From: an uncultured Oscillospiraceae bacterium
GTDB lineage: Bacteria; Bacillota; Clostridia; Oscillospirales; Ruminococcaceae
Assembly (NCBI GenBank): GCA_910584715.1
Contig: CAJUAN010000003.1
Coordinates: 62,001 to 126,000 of the forward strand
Direction: 5' to 3'
Length of the DNA: 64,000 nt
Positions 1 to 8,192 of the stretch are shown here, one piece after another. Within the stretch, counting starts at the first letter, position 1, and each line of letters opens with the position of its first letter. The translations under genes and the position numbers were made by a program. The notes below the pieces were generated by a model. That model was not told the origin of the DNA, ran no database searches, and was given only the letters and a program-made list of their open reading frames with translations.

Positions 1-513
1 TTTCTGCTGTCCGTAGTTCTTGGCGCGGCTCTGGGCGTTATGTACGACGTTTTCCGCGTGTTCAGGATACTTTTTCCTCCCGCCGCAAAAAAAACGCCGC
101 TTGCCGTTCAAGACGTGCTTTTCTGGCTTATATACGGCTTCTGCATATTCTGCTATTCCACTGCGGTATGCGGCGGAAGCCTGCGCTTTTTTATATTTTT
201 CGGCTCGCTGGCAGGGTTTGCGCTGTACATACTTACAATAGGCAACCTTATCACTGGAGCGCTCAGGCGTATAGCTGAATCTGTAAGGCGGATTTTACGC
301 AAAGTATATTCCGTACTATTTGAACCGATCGTAAAATTATTAAAAAATTTGTGTCAAAAAGTCCGCCTTTTTTTTATACAAATTTATAGAAAATCGAAAA
401 AAACGGAAAGAAGTGTTAAAAAACCCTTGCAAAAAGTCCCGAGGTTGGTGTATAATAAGAATGCAAAATTGGGTTTGCAGTTTGTACACGGCAGGCAGAA
501 AGGTCGGAGGTGA
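1..513 (+). CDS. yabQ: Spore cortex biosynthesis protein YabQ (5' end outside window)
   Basis: The reading frame is open from base 1 and ends with TGA at 511-513, so the N-terminus is missing. About 170 residues are visible. They start with hydrophobic segments containing the motif GAALGVMYDVFRVFR, followed by two further membrane segments near visible residues 37-75 and then a long, strongly basic cytoplasmic tail. This layout and the motif match YabQ, an integral membrane protein needed for spore cortex formation in Bacillus and Clostridia. The next genes are divIC and an S1-domain gene, the same order as yabQ-divIC-yabR in Bacillus. The stop codon overlaps the ribosome site of the next gene, so the two are co-transcribed. 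Confidence 0.85.
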   Translation, partial: FLLSVVLGAALGVMYDVFRVFRILFPPAAKKTPLAVQDVLFWLIYGFCIFCYSTAVCGGSLRFFIFFGSLAGFALYILTIGNLITGALRRIAESVRRILRKVYSVLFEPIVKLLKNLCQKVRLFFIQIYRKSKKTERSVKKPLQKVPRLVYNKNAKLGLQFVHGRQKGRR

Positions 514-518
514 CATAG

Positions 519-887
519 GTGAACGAGTCTGAAGCCCGCAAAGCTGAAAAAATCAGAAAAAACGCTCAGGCGGTAAGAAAAAAAAGACTGAGCATGAAAA
601 AAAGACAGACAAGTCCGCTGATGAGGTTTATTATCACGGTCACAAGCTTCGTTTTCGTTATGTACTGCGTTACCTCTATAATCATGACCCAGGCTGAGAT
701 CGCCGAGAAAAAGCAGGAGCTCGACCTTCTTTACGAACAGGCGGAAAAGCTCGAGGAGCAGAATGCGGAATATCTCAGTATTCTTTCCGAGGAAGACGAA
801 CGCGCGTTTATGGAACGTTACGCCGTAGAGGTTCTGGGCTATGCCTATCCCAATGAACGCAGGTTTTACGATACGGCGGGAAAATAA
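519..887 (+). CDS. divIC: Septum formation initiator, DivIC/FtsB family
   Basis: A 122-residue bitopic membrane protein. The first 35 residues are very basic, one membrane helix lies near 36-57, and a Glu/Leu-rich coiled coil follows to about residue 92, with a short C-terminal domain containing LGYAYPNERRFYD. This is the FtsB/DivIC plan; these proteins bridge FtsL and FtsQ/DivIB in the division septum. The start is GTG at 519, chosen because GGAGG at 506-510 sits eight bases upstream. The gene follows yabQ by five bases. Confidence 0.87.
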   Translation: MNESEARKAEKIRKNAQAVRKKRLSMKKRQTSPLMRFIITVTSFVFVMYCVTSIIMTQAEIAEKKQELDLLYEQAEKLEEQNAEYLSILSEEDERAFMERYAVEVLGYAYPNERRFYDTAGK

Positions 888-983
888 TGCGGCTGCCGGG
901 AAAACATACCGAATAAAGGATAAGGAAATTGTCCCCCTGCGGGGTCAAATAAATATTCAAACGAGAGGATTAAAAAGTTTTTT

Positions 984-1430
984 ATGCAGTTGGATGTAGG
1001 AAAAATTTACGAGGGAAAGGTTACGGGAATTACAAAATTCGGCGCATTTGTGGAGATCGAACCGGGAACCACGGGAATGGTACATATCAGCGAAGTGGCG
1101 AACACCTTTGTCAGCGAGATAAAGGATCATCTTACCGAGGGACAGAGCGTTAAAGTAAAGGTTCTGGCGGTAAACGACGACGGCAAGATATCTCTTTCTA
1201 TCAAAAAGGCGCTGGATACTCCTCCCGGACGAAAGGATTTTAAACGAGGAGGGGGACCGAGACGTTCCGACGGCGCAAGGCAGCAGCCACAGCAGGAAAA
1301 GCTTCCGCAGACTCCCGAAGCGGCGTTTGAGGATATGCTTAATAAATTCAAGCAAAGCTCCGACGAGCGTATGGGAGATCTTAAAAAGGTCATTGACAAC
1401 AAGCGCAGAAGTCAGTCCAGAAGAAAATAA
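984..1430 (+). CDS. S1 RNA-binding domain protein, YabR-like
   Basis: A 148-residue cytoplasmic protein. Residues 4-75 form one S1 OB-fold RNA-binding domain with the typical signatures GKVTGITKFGAFVEI, GMVHISEV and GKISLSIKKA. A Gly/Arg/Gln-rich linker and a basic C-terminus follow. Position after divIC matches yabR of Bacillus, a general S1 protein of unclear role. A purine-rich GAGAGGA lies rather far upstream (about 15 bases), so translation start strength is uncertain, though the S1 domain would be damaged by a later start. A hairpin terminator follows. Confidence 0.85.
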   Translation: MQLDVGKIYEGKVTGITKFGAFVEIEPGTTGMVHISEVANTFVSEIKDHLTEGQSVKVKVLAVNDDGKISLSIKKALDTPPGRKDFKRGGGPRRSDGARQQPQQEKLPQTPEAAFEDMLNKFKQSSDERMGDLKKVIDNKRRSQSRRK

Positions 1431-1438
1431 TTTGCAGA

Positions 1439-1476
1439 AAACGGGATATGTCTATGATAGGACAGATCCCGTTTAA
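1439..1476 (+). terminator. Terminator after yabR-like gene
   Basis: AAACGGGAT pairs with ATCCCGTTT around an 18-base loop that itself can pair GTC with GAC. A short T-rich tail follows. It lies just after the stop at 1430. Confidence 0.6.
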
Positions 1477-1508
1477 TATTTATCCGCAGTGATCGGCCGT
1501 ACAAAGCA

Positions 1509-1543
1509 AAACCGGATATCCCAATTCGGGAATCCGGTTTTCT
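1509..1543 (-). terminator. Terminator of spoVT
   Basis: AAACCGGAT and ATCCGGTTT form a stem, extended by CCC/GGG, immediately beyond the spoVT stop codon. Read on the minus strand the stem is followed by TTTTGCTTT. Confidence 0.7.
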
Positions 1544-1544
1544 G

Positions 1545-2087
1545 CTATTCTTCGATCTGCTTGCCAAGAAACTGAGCCGCCGCTTGAATAAGGTTCTGCT
1601 GGACTTCACTTGCTACAGCTTCGTTGTTGGGAGCAAGAAAAGCGACTGCACCCGTAACATCGCCCGAAGCAAGTATGGGCGAGCAGGCTATCGCGGGACG
1701 GTCAATACCTTCCACAGGAAAGACCTTTGCATCGTTATGAGATGTGTAAAGATAGTTCTTGCGGCTTTCGAGGTATTCCTCCAGAGCCTGGGAAACACGT
1801 CTTTCATTAAACTCTTTTTTCTGAACGCCTGCGACCGCTACCACATGATCGCGGTCAAATACCACGGTGGGACAGTTTGCAAGCTTTGTCATGACTTCGG
1901 CGACCTGCGCTGCAGAGCCTGCCATTTCATTTATCGCGCTGTATTTTTTAAAGATGACTTCGCCGTCGTTGCTTGTGTAGATTTCAAGAGGGTCACCCTC
2001 GCGGATACGCATGGTACGTCTGATTTCCTTGGGAATAACCACGCGCCCGAGGTCGTCAATTCTTCTGACAATACCCGTTGCTTTCAT
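1545..2087 (-). CDS. spoVT: Stage V sporulation regulator SpoVT (AbrB family)
   Basis: A 180-residue DNA-binding protein. Residues 1-50 are an AbrB/MazE swapped-hairpin domain with the sequence TGIVRRIDDLGRVVIPKEIR, almost invariant in SpoVT. Residues 55-178 are a GAF-like domain that forms the tetramer and may sense a small ligand. SpoVT is made in the forespore and tunes sigma-G dependent genes. The start has GGAGGAAT upstream. It is a single gene with its own terminator. Length equals that of Bacillus SpoVT (178). Confidence 0.95.
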   Translation of the reverse strand: MKATGIVRRIDDLGRVVIPKEIRRTMRIREGDPLEIYTSNDGEVIFKKYSAINEMAGSAAQVAEVMTKLANCPTVVFDRDHVVAVAGVQKKEFNERRVSQALEEYLESRKNYLYTSHNDAKVFPVEGIDRPAIACSPILASGDVTGAVAFLAPNNEAVASEVQQNLIQAAAQFLGKQIEE

Positions 2088-2249
2088 TTTATATTCCTCC
2101 GTTTTAATTTTTATAGCATTAATTTTGTTGCTTTAATAGTTTTTCACGGAGATTTTGGATTATACATTTCATTATTAAAACTGTTTTTGACATTTTACGG
2201 CAATTTTCCAAAAAATATGCAGAGCAGTCTTACGTGTTCAAAAGCAACA

Positions 2250-2281
2250 CCGCCGTCCGTATTATTATGTACGAACGGCGG
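2250..2281 (-). terminator. Terminator of the symporter gene
   Basis: CCGCCGT and ACGGCGG form a stem extended by CGTA/TACG, located just past the stop of the minus-strand symporter gene. The minus-strand tail is TGTTGCTTTTG, so the T run is weak. Confidence 0.5.
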
Positions 2282-2306
2282 CTGCAAATGTCATTATTTA
2301 AAAATA

Positions 2307-3887
2307 TCACTCGGCAGACGAAAGCTGCCTTTCGCAGTCCGCAAAGATTTCCTCTACCTTTTCGGGATTTTTTACCTTTGTAAACGAGCTTACAAGCGGT
2401 ACAACGATAAGTCCCACTATCATGGCTATGGCTCCCGCGTTAATGGGAGAAGCCATGTTGAGCTTCAGGGAAGCCGCCGCTTTCGTCGCCTCGGGGAAAA
2501 ATCCCAAACTGAATATGAACATATGGATAACGGTGATACCGATACCGGTAACAAAGCTTGCCCATACCGCCGCGGACGTTACCTTTTTGGAGAAAAGCCC
2601 GTACATGAATGGAGCAAGGAAAGCTCCCGCCAACGCGCCCCATGAAATAGACATGAGCGTTGTGATGTAGGCATTGGGGTTGAGAGCGATAATTACCGAG
2701 AGTACCAAAAACGCCGCTATAAGCACGCGCATGATGAGCACCTGTTTTTTCTCGTTCATTTCCTTTTTCATGAACGGCTTGATAAGGTCGATAGTAAGGG
2801 TAGAACTTGAAGTAAGCACCAGTGAGGACAGTGTTGACATTGAAGCAGACAGAACCAGCACCACCACTATTCCTATAAGTACTTCCGGCAGAGCCGAACG
2901 AAGCATTGCGGGGACGATAGAGTCAAAGGCAAGCTTTCCGTTGGAGCCTGTTTCGATAAGCGTGCGTCCTGTTGCAGCAGCAGTTTCCGCGTCGGCGGCT
3001 CCGTAAAGTCTTCCGAAGCCTCCCATAAGGTAGGAGCCTCCCGCTACAACAAGAGCAAAAAACGTGGATATTATAGTTCCGCGGGTAATAGCCTTGTTGT
3101 CCTTTATAGCGTAGAACTTCTGCACCATCTGAGGAAGTCCCCATGTGCCGAGAGAGGTAAGTATAACTACTCCGATAAGGTTTATAGGGTCTGGTCCGAA
3201 AAGGCTGTTCAGGCTGTTTTCCGGTACGCCCTTGTCCGAGATAGTTCCGAGAGAATCAAGTGCAGCACTCCAGCCGCCCTGACCGTTTATTACGCAGATT
3301 ACTACGGCTGCAATGCCTATAAGCATTATTATACCCTGCACGAAGTCGTTTATCGCAGTAGCTTTATAGCCGCCCAGGATAACGTACGCGGCCGTAAGCA
3401 CAGCCATACCTATTAGGCACGCTGAATAGGGAATGTTGAACGCCATTCCGAACAAACGGGAAAGTCCGTTATAGACTGACGCCGTATAGGGAATGAGGAA
3501 CAGAAAAACGATTATTGCCGAAACGATCTTCAGGCTTTTTGAGGAGTACCTTTTCTCAAAGTATTCCGGCATTGTGGACGCGTTAAGATGTTTGGAAATA
3601 ATTCGTGTGCGTTTTCCCAGAATCATCCATGCAAGCATTGAACCGATAACGGCGTTCCCTATGCCTATCCATGCGGCGGATACACCGTAGCTCCAGCCGA
3701 ACTGTCCCGCGTAGCCGATAAACACTACCGCCGAAAAGTAGGACGTGCCATATGCGAAAGCCGTGAACCAGCCGCCCAGGGATCTTCCGCCAAGTACGAA
3801 ATCAGACACCGACGAGGTTTTTTTGCGGCAGTAAACACCTATTCCGAGCATCACCGCCAAGTACACTATAAGTATTGCGTAAATCAT
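2307..3887 (-). CDS. Sodium:solute symporter, PutP-like (SSS family)
   Basis: A 526-residue polytopic membrane protein with about 13 helices. The N-terminus carries the SSS signature SDFVLGGRSLGGW and FAYGTSYFSA, and the middle has GGYKATAINDFVQG, the second family signature. These match the sodium/solute symporter family (TC 2.A.21), closest in look to sodium/proline (PutP) or related amino-acid carriers; the substrate cannot be fixed from sequence alone. The start has AAAGGGG upstream. It has its own strong promoter at 3952-3980 and a downstream hairpin, so it is a single-gene unit. Confidence 0.85.
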   Translation of the reverse strand: MIYAILIVYLAVMLGIGVYCRKKTSSVSDFVLGGRSLGGWFTAFAYGTSYFSAVVFIGYAGQFGWSYGVSAAWIGIGNAVIGSMLAWMILGKRTRIISKHLNASTMPEYFEKRYSSKSLKIVSAIIVFLFLIPYTASVYNGLSRLFGMAFNIPYSACLIGMAVLTAAYVILGGYKATAINDFVQGIIMLIGIAAVVICVINGQGGWSAALDSLGTISDKGVPENSLNSLFGPDPINLIGVVILTSLGTWGLPQMVQKFYAIKDNKAITRGTIISTFFALVVAGGSYLMGGFGRLYGAADAETAAATGRTLIETGSNGKLAFDSIVPAMLRSALPEVLIGIVVVLVLSASMSTLSSLVLTSSSTLTIDLIKPFMKKEMNEKKQVLIMRVLIAAFLVLSVIIALNPNAYITTLMSISWGALAGAFLAPFMYGLFSKKVTSAAVWASFVTGIGITVIHMFIFSLGFFPEATKAAASLKLNMASPINAGAIAMIVGLIVVPLVSSFTKVKNPEKVEEIFADCERQLSSAE

Positions 3888-3951
3888 AATAAACAGCCCC
3901 TTTGCTTTATTACATAAAATCTGGTAAGTTTTAAAGCGATAAAGTATTTAC

Positions 3952-3980
3952 ATTATACCAAAAAAAAACGGTTTTGTCAA
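3952..3980 (-). promoter_or_regulatory. Sigma-A promoter of the symporter gene
   Basis: On the minus strand TTGACA and TATAAT are separated by exactly 17 bases. The start codon is about 60 bases downstream. Confidence 0.8.
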
Positions 3981-4016
3981 TACCATATTAAAAAAACCTT
4001 TTATTCCTTTATAGAA

Positions 4017-4108
4017 TTACAATAGAAGTGAGCTGGATCATAGTCAATAGAAAAGGGAGACAAGCTTTTTTAACCTTTTTGCTTTCTTTTGTTACTCTTC
4101 TATTGTAA
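4017..4108. repeat. 92-bp segment bounded by a 12-bp inverted repeat
   Basis: TTACAATAGAAG at 4017-4028 is repeated as its exact reverse complement CTTCTATTGTAA at 4097-4108. The AT-rich interior carries no gene. It lies in the 383-base gap between the symporter and the acetyltransferase genes, which otherwise holds only their promoters. It may be a small MITE-like element or a large hairpin; no target-site duplication is evident. Confidence 0.45.
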
Positions 4109-4193
4109 ACCTACATTAACTTGCCGGTCAGAGAAATCGTCCAATAAAAACGTTTCAAGGTCAAAATCAGAAATATTGTTTACAAAATTGATA

Positions 4194-4222
4194 TTGATGT
4201 TTGCTTCGGTTTATGGCATAAT
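4194..4222 (+). promoter_or_regulatory. Putative promoter of the GNAT gene
   Basis: TTGATG and CATAAT with a 17-base spacer, about 50 bases before the start codon. Confidence 0.5.
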
Positions 4223-4270
4223 TAAAAAATAGAAATTAATTTATAAGATGGGGGAGTAAACTGTCTTTAT

Positions 4271-4726
4271 ATGAACGATTACGCAATTGACAAGCTTGCT
4301 CTTGCCGATTACTCTAAGTGCAATAATATTTGGGATATGAGCGCATTCCCTCAAACAGAATTTTTCCGCAAAGAAATTGAAACGGGAAACCGTGTTGTTT
4401 ATGTGTACAAGCAAAACGGCGAGTTTATCGGTGAGATCGCTTACGTTTTTGATATGCGGGACGACGATTACACAATTGCAAATCAAAGAATTTATCTGTC
4501 GCGTCTGATAGTGAAGAAAGAGCGGCGCGGAAACGGCATAGGCGGTATTCTAATTGATTTTATGATTGAAAAAATAAAGAATATGGGCTATAAAGAAATT
4601 ACTGTCGGCGTTGATAAAGACAACATTGCAGCTCTGCATCTTTATCGAAAAAAGGGATTTACCACAATTCTGTTTGACGGCGCTGATGAAGACGGGGAAT
4701 ATTTAAAACTGATGAAAACGCTGTGA
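4271..4726 (+). CDS. GNAT-family N-acetyltransferase
   Basis: A 151-residue single-domain protein. The acetyl-CoA binding motif A is clear: LIVKKERRGNGIGGILIDF near residues 82-100, followed by the beta-5/alpha-4 region NIAALHLYRKKGF near 121-133. The acyl acceptor is unknown. The start ATG is preceded by GGGGGAG at a rather long 14 bases. It has its own promoter and precedes guaA by 67 bases, with a small GGGAAC/GTTCCC-like hairpin between, so possible read-through into guaA is not excluded. Confidence 0.85.
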   Translation: MNDYAIDKLALADYSKCNNIWDMSAFPQTEFFRKEIETGNRVVYVYKQNGEFIGEIAYVFDMRDDDYTIANQRIYLSRLIVKKERRGNGIGGILIDFMIEKIKNMGYKEITVGVDKDNIAALHLYRKKGFTTILFDGADEDGEYLKLMKTL

Positions 4727-4793
4727 ACACATAAAAAAGTTAATATACAGGGAACTAAATTCCCGCTTGATATAATTTTAGGAGGTAGTCAAA

Positions 4794-6341
4794 ATGTCAC
4801 AATCACACCAGCTTGTTATCGTCCTCGACTTCGGAGGTCAGTACAATCAGCTTATCGCAAGACGCGTCCGTGAGTGCGGAGTATACTGTGAGGTAAAATC
4901 CTATAAAACGCCCCTTGACGAAATCAGGGCATTAAAGCCTGCGGGCATTATTTTTACGGGAGGTCCCAACAGCGTTTACGCCGATGGTTCGCCGCTGTGT
5001 TCCAAAGAAATTTTCGATATGGGAATACCTATTCTCGGAATTTGCTACGGCTGTCATCTTATGACCCATTTGCTTGGGGGAACGGTTTCGTCCTGCATAA
5101 CCGCTGAGTACGGCAAGACCGAGACCTTTTACGATAAATCAAGCGTACTTTTCGGCGCGGTAAATAATTTGCCGGAAAAGGCGGTGTCCTGGATGAGCCA
5201 CGGCGATTATATAGAGAAAGTACCAAAGGGTTTTAAAATAACCGCGCACACAAAAGACTGTCCCGCAGCGGCTATGGAATGCCCTGAAAGGAAGCTGTAC
5301 GCGGTGCAGTTCCATCCCGAGGTAAATCACACCGAGGGCGGCTTGGGCATGATAGACAGCTTTTTAAGGAATGTCTGCGGCTGCGTGGGCGACTGGACTA
5401 TGAGCAATTACGCCAAAACTGCCGTTGAGGACATACGCCGAAAGGTCGGCGACGGCAAGGTTCTGCTTGCTCTTTCGGGAGGCGTGGACAGCTCCGTTGC
5501 GGCGGCTTTGCTCTCCAAAGCCGTTGGGGACAAGCTTACATGCATTTTTGTAGACCACGGCTTTATGCGTAAAAACGAGGGCGACGAGGTAGAGAATGCG
5601 TTCAAGGGCTGGGGACTGAATTTCGTCCGCGTGAACGCTAAGGAGCAGTTTATGTCCAAAATGCGTGGCGTGTCCGACCCTGAGACCAAGAGGAAAATTA
5701 TCGGCGAGGAATTTATCCGCGTTTTTGAGCGGGAAGCGAAAAAGATCGGCAAGGTGGATTTCCTTGTGCAGGGCACGATTTACCCCGATATTATAGAGAG
5801 CGGCACAGGGGACGCGGCTGTTATAAAGTCTCACCACAACGTTGGGGGACTTCCCGATTATGTTGATTTTAAGGAAATTATTGAGCCGCTCCGTTTGCTC
5901 TTCAAGGACGAGGTTCGAGCTTTGGGGCGGGAGCTTGGCTTATCCGACGTGCTTGTGGACAGGCAGCCGTTCCCCGGTCCCGGACTTGCAATAAGGATTA
6001 TTGGTGAAATTACCGACGAGAAGCTTGAAATTTTGCAGGACGCGGACTATATCTTCCGTGAGGAAATCGCAAAGGCGGGACTTGATAAGGAGATACACCA
6101 GTACTTTGCGGTACTGACTAATATGCGTTCCGTTGGAGTAATGGGAGACGGTCGGACTTACGATTATACCCTTGCTTTGCGTGGAGTTACTACCACCGAT
6201 TTTATGACAGCGGATTTTGCTAAGATACCTTACGAGGTGCTTGAACGGTGCGCGGGGCGTATTGTGAATGAGGTGAAGTCTGTTAATCGAATTGTTTATG
6301 ATGTTACTACTAAGCCTCCGGCCACGATTGAGTGGGAATAG
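4794..6341 (+). CDS. guaA: GMP synthase (glutamine-hydrolysing)
   Basis: A 515-residue cytosolic enzyme converting XMP to GMP with ATP and glutamine. Residues 7-190 form the class I glutamine amidotransferase domain with Cys84 in GICYGCH and His174/Glu176 in QFHPEVNHTEGG. Residues 205-400 form the ATP pyrophosphatase domain with the PP-loop LSGGVDSSV at 227-235. The C-terminal dimerization domain has PGPGLAIRIIGE and ends PPATIEWE. Full length for the family. AGGAGGT lies before the ATG. No purine riboswitch is seen in the 67-base leader. Confidence 0.98.
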   Translation: MSQSHQLVIVLDFGGQYNQLIARRVRECGVYCEVKSYKTPLDEIRALKPAGIIFTGGPNSVYADGSPLCSKEIFDMGIPILGICYGCHLMTHLLGGTVSSCITAEYGKTETFYDKSSVLFGAVNNLPEKAVSWMSHGDYIEKVPKGFKITAHTKDCPAAAMECPERKLYAVQFHPEVNHTEGGLGMIDSFLRNVCGCVGDWTMSNYAKTAVEDIRRKVGDGKVLLALSGGVDSSVAAALLSKAVGDKLTCIFVDHGFMRKNEGDEVENAFKGWGLNFVRVNAKEQFMSKMRGVSDPETKRKIIGEEFIRVFEREAKKIGKVDFLVQGTIYPDIIESGTGDAAVIKSHHNVGGLPDYVDFKEIIEPLRLLFKDEVRALGRELGLSDVLVDRQPFPGPGLAIRIIGEITDEKLEILQDADYIFREEIAKAGLDKEIHQYFAVLTNMRSVGVMGDGRTYDYTLALRGVTTTDFMTADFAKIPYEVLERCAGRIVNEVKSVNRIVYDVTTKPPATIEWE

Positions 6342-6440
6342 CAGCTTACCCATTGTAAATGGCGTAGATACGTTGTTTGTTGGTATTATGATACCGCTGC
6401 GGCAACGCTTTGGCAATATTTAAACTATTTTATAAAATTA

Positions 6441-6484
6441 AGAGCTATCTGATTTTGTGATTTTAAAATCAGATAGCTCTTTTT
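6441..6484. terminator. Strong bidirectional terminator
   Basis: A perfect 16-bp stem (AGAGCTATCTGATTTT and its complement) with an 8-base loop and T or A runs on both sides. It can end guaA transcription on the plus strand and the decayed minus-strand gene beyond it. Confidence 0.85.
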
Positions 6485-6496
6485 GTCATATATCAG

Positions 6497-6682
6497 CTAT
6501 AATTTATTTAAAGCATCTGCTTTTACATAATAAGCTAAATTAGTAATAATAGGAGTCATTAACCGCACAACTTGTTTTTGGGTTGCTTTTTGAACCTTTC
6601 AAGCAACGGATTTATAAAGCCAAAACATAAGTCCGGCTATGAGTATAAATACTAATCTATATCTAAATTTATATTTATTTTC
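6497..6682 (-). pseudogene. Possible remnant of a small membrane protein gene
   Basis: One minus-strand frame is open from about 6682 to the TAG at 6497-6499 except for a single TGA at 6599-6601. It reads ENKYKFRYRLVFILIAGLMF..., a basic stretch plus one hydrophobic segment, then after the TGA a 33-residue amphipathic tail ending VKADALNKL. No start codon with a ribosome site is visible upstream, where in-frame stops occur. The strong terminator at 6441-6484 lies directly downstream, as expected for a former gene. I do not recognise the family. A chance open frame in AT-rich DNA cannot be excluded. Confidence 0.3.
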
Positions 6683-6970
6683 TTATCAAAACCATCATTT
6701 ACATTTTTAAATGTAATATATAAATATTAGTGTGTGTTTTTTGTAATTCACAACATACTTATTTGTAAAAAATTAAAACAAAAGAAAATACGGAACACAT
6801 AGTATAGTTCTTTAATGAACTTTTTAAAGCAGATTAATTATCTCAAAATCATAGCTTTCACAAGCATTAGCAAGCATGCCTTAAAGGCATTGCTTTTTAT
6901 TCAATATAAGTATTTGCTATTTTGTGAAAATGTGGTACAATTAAATCAAAAGAAAAATGGGGGAATTATT

Positions 6971-7252
6971 ATGGAACCTGTAACGTTATCAAACGGAGAA
7001 AAAACTTTATAGGACTTCGGTGTATTTCAGGTGCCTGCCGCGTAGGTCTGCGAACAAGCGGTTACAGACGCGCTGTCGGTTGGCTATCGTCTTATTGACA
7101 CGGCTGCGGCATATTTCAGCTAAGAAGCTTTGGTGAACCTCTCAAAAAATGGTATCCCACGTGACGATTTGTTTATCACTACAAAGCTCTGGATCCAGGA
7201 GGCGAGCCATGGAGAGCTTTATAACGAGGGTAATATCCGCACTATAAATTTT
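6971..7252 (+). pseudogene. Decayed aldo/keto reductase gene
   Basis: Starting at an ATG with GGGGGAA upstream, one frame reads MEPVTLSNGEKTL, stop, DFGVFQVPAA, stop, VCEQAVTDALSVGYRLIDTA and so on, a third stop, then GIPRDDLFITTKLWIQ. This is the N-terminal third of an aldo/keto reductase, including the GYRLIDTAAAY segment with the catalytic Asp and Tyr. Three in-frame stops are present, and after residue about 80 the sequence jumps to LYNEGNIRTI, which resembles the later motif LxxxGKIRAIG, so a central part has been deleted. The frame continues without further stop into the next gene. Confidence 0.8.
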
Positions 7253-7354
7253 TACTCCCCGGCAGGTTTAACAGCTGGAAGATACACAATTAATAAAAGT
7301 CGATCACAGCTTATGTTTCCGGCAATATTTTACAAAAATTACGGAGGAAATTTT

Positions 7355-8074
7355 ATGAAAAAAATTATTTTATTAATTCCATTATGTGTGGCAATGCTTG
7401 CATTTTCATCTTGCGGAAGCGAGAATAATACCGCTGAAAATAATGCGTCGGAAGGTTCCGCTGCCGTGTCGGAGAATAGCGCTGATATTTACGAAAACAA
7501 TGAGAAAATTACTCAAAACGAAACGTCCTCGGCTACTGACAAGAACGTTGCCGAACAGTCTGCGGAGGTTCCGGAAAACGCCTCCTCAAAATCAATTGTC
7601 GTATATTTTTCCTGTACTGGAAATACCAAAGCCGTTGCGGAAATTATTGCGGAAAAGCAGGGCGCGGACATTTACGAAATTGTTCCCGAACAGCCTTATA
7701 CCGATGAAGATTTGGATTACGGAAACCGCTCCAGCCGTTCGACCTCCGAACAGAACGACAGCAGCTCCCGCCCCGCTATTTCAGGAAGCATCGACCTTAG
7801 CGGCTATGACACGGTTTATGTGGGTTACCCAATTTGGTGGGCTGATATGCCGAGAATTATGTACACATTTTTTGACGCTTACGACCTGTCAGGAAAAACT
7901 ATCGCGCCTTTCTGTACCAGCGGCGGCAGCGGACTTTCAGGTACGCCGAAAACCATTGCGGGACTTGAACCCGACGCAGCTGTAACAGCGGGGCTTCATG
8001 CCAGCAGTTACAGCGCCGATGATGCAGATGCAGACGTTGCGAACTGGCTTGCAGAGATCGGTCTTTCCGAATAG
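7355..8074 (+). CDS. Flavodoxin-domain lipoprotein
   Basis: A 239-residue protein. A signal peptide of 19 residues ends at AFSSC, with Cys20 the probable lipid-modified residue. A low-complexity Glu/Asn/Ser linker reaches to about residue 75. The flavodoxin fold follows, with the FMN phosphate loop SCTGNTKAVAE near residues 86-97 and GYPIWWADMPRIMYTFF, typical of Flavodoxin_4 proteins. It would be an electron carrier on the outer face of the membrane. Start 7355 is chosen because GGAGG lies nine bases upstream and the lipoprotein signal begins here; the frame is open further upstream only because it joins the decayed reductase gene. Confidence 0.87.
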   Translation: MKKIILLIPLCVAMLAFSSCGSENNTAENNASEGSAAVSENSADIYENNEKITQNETSSATDKNVAEQSAEVPENASSKSIVVYFSCTGNTKAVAEIIAEKQGADIYEIVPEQPYTDEDLDYGNRSSRSTSEQNDSSSRPAISGSIDLSGYDTVYVGYPIWWADMPRIMYTFFDAYDLSGKTIAPFCTSGGSGLSGTPKTIAGLEPDAAVTAGLHASSYSADDADADVANWLAEIGLSE

Positions 8075-8192
8075 AAGCTCGCTATAAAAAGAAATAAAAT
8101 CCGAAACCTTTAGTAAATCGGTTAAATACGGCTATCGCTTATTTCAATAACATAAATACTACACAAGGCAAAAAACGGACGGAGGAATAATT

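Noticed and set aside
4727..4793. Purine riboswitch before guaA
   Set aside because: The 67-base leader is too short and lacks the three-way junction; only a small GGGAAC hairpin is present.
7130..7354. 75-residue N-terminal extension of the flavodoxin lipoprotein
   Set aside because: It is the in-frame tail of the decayed aldo/keto reductase; the lipoprotein signal and ribosome site fix the start at 7355.
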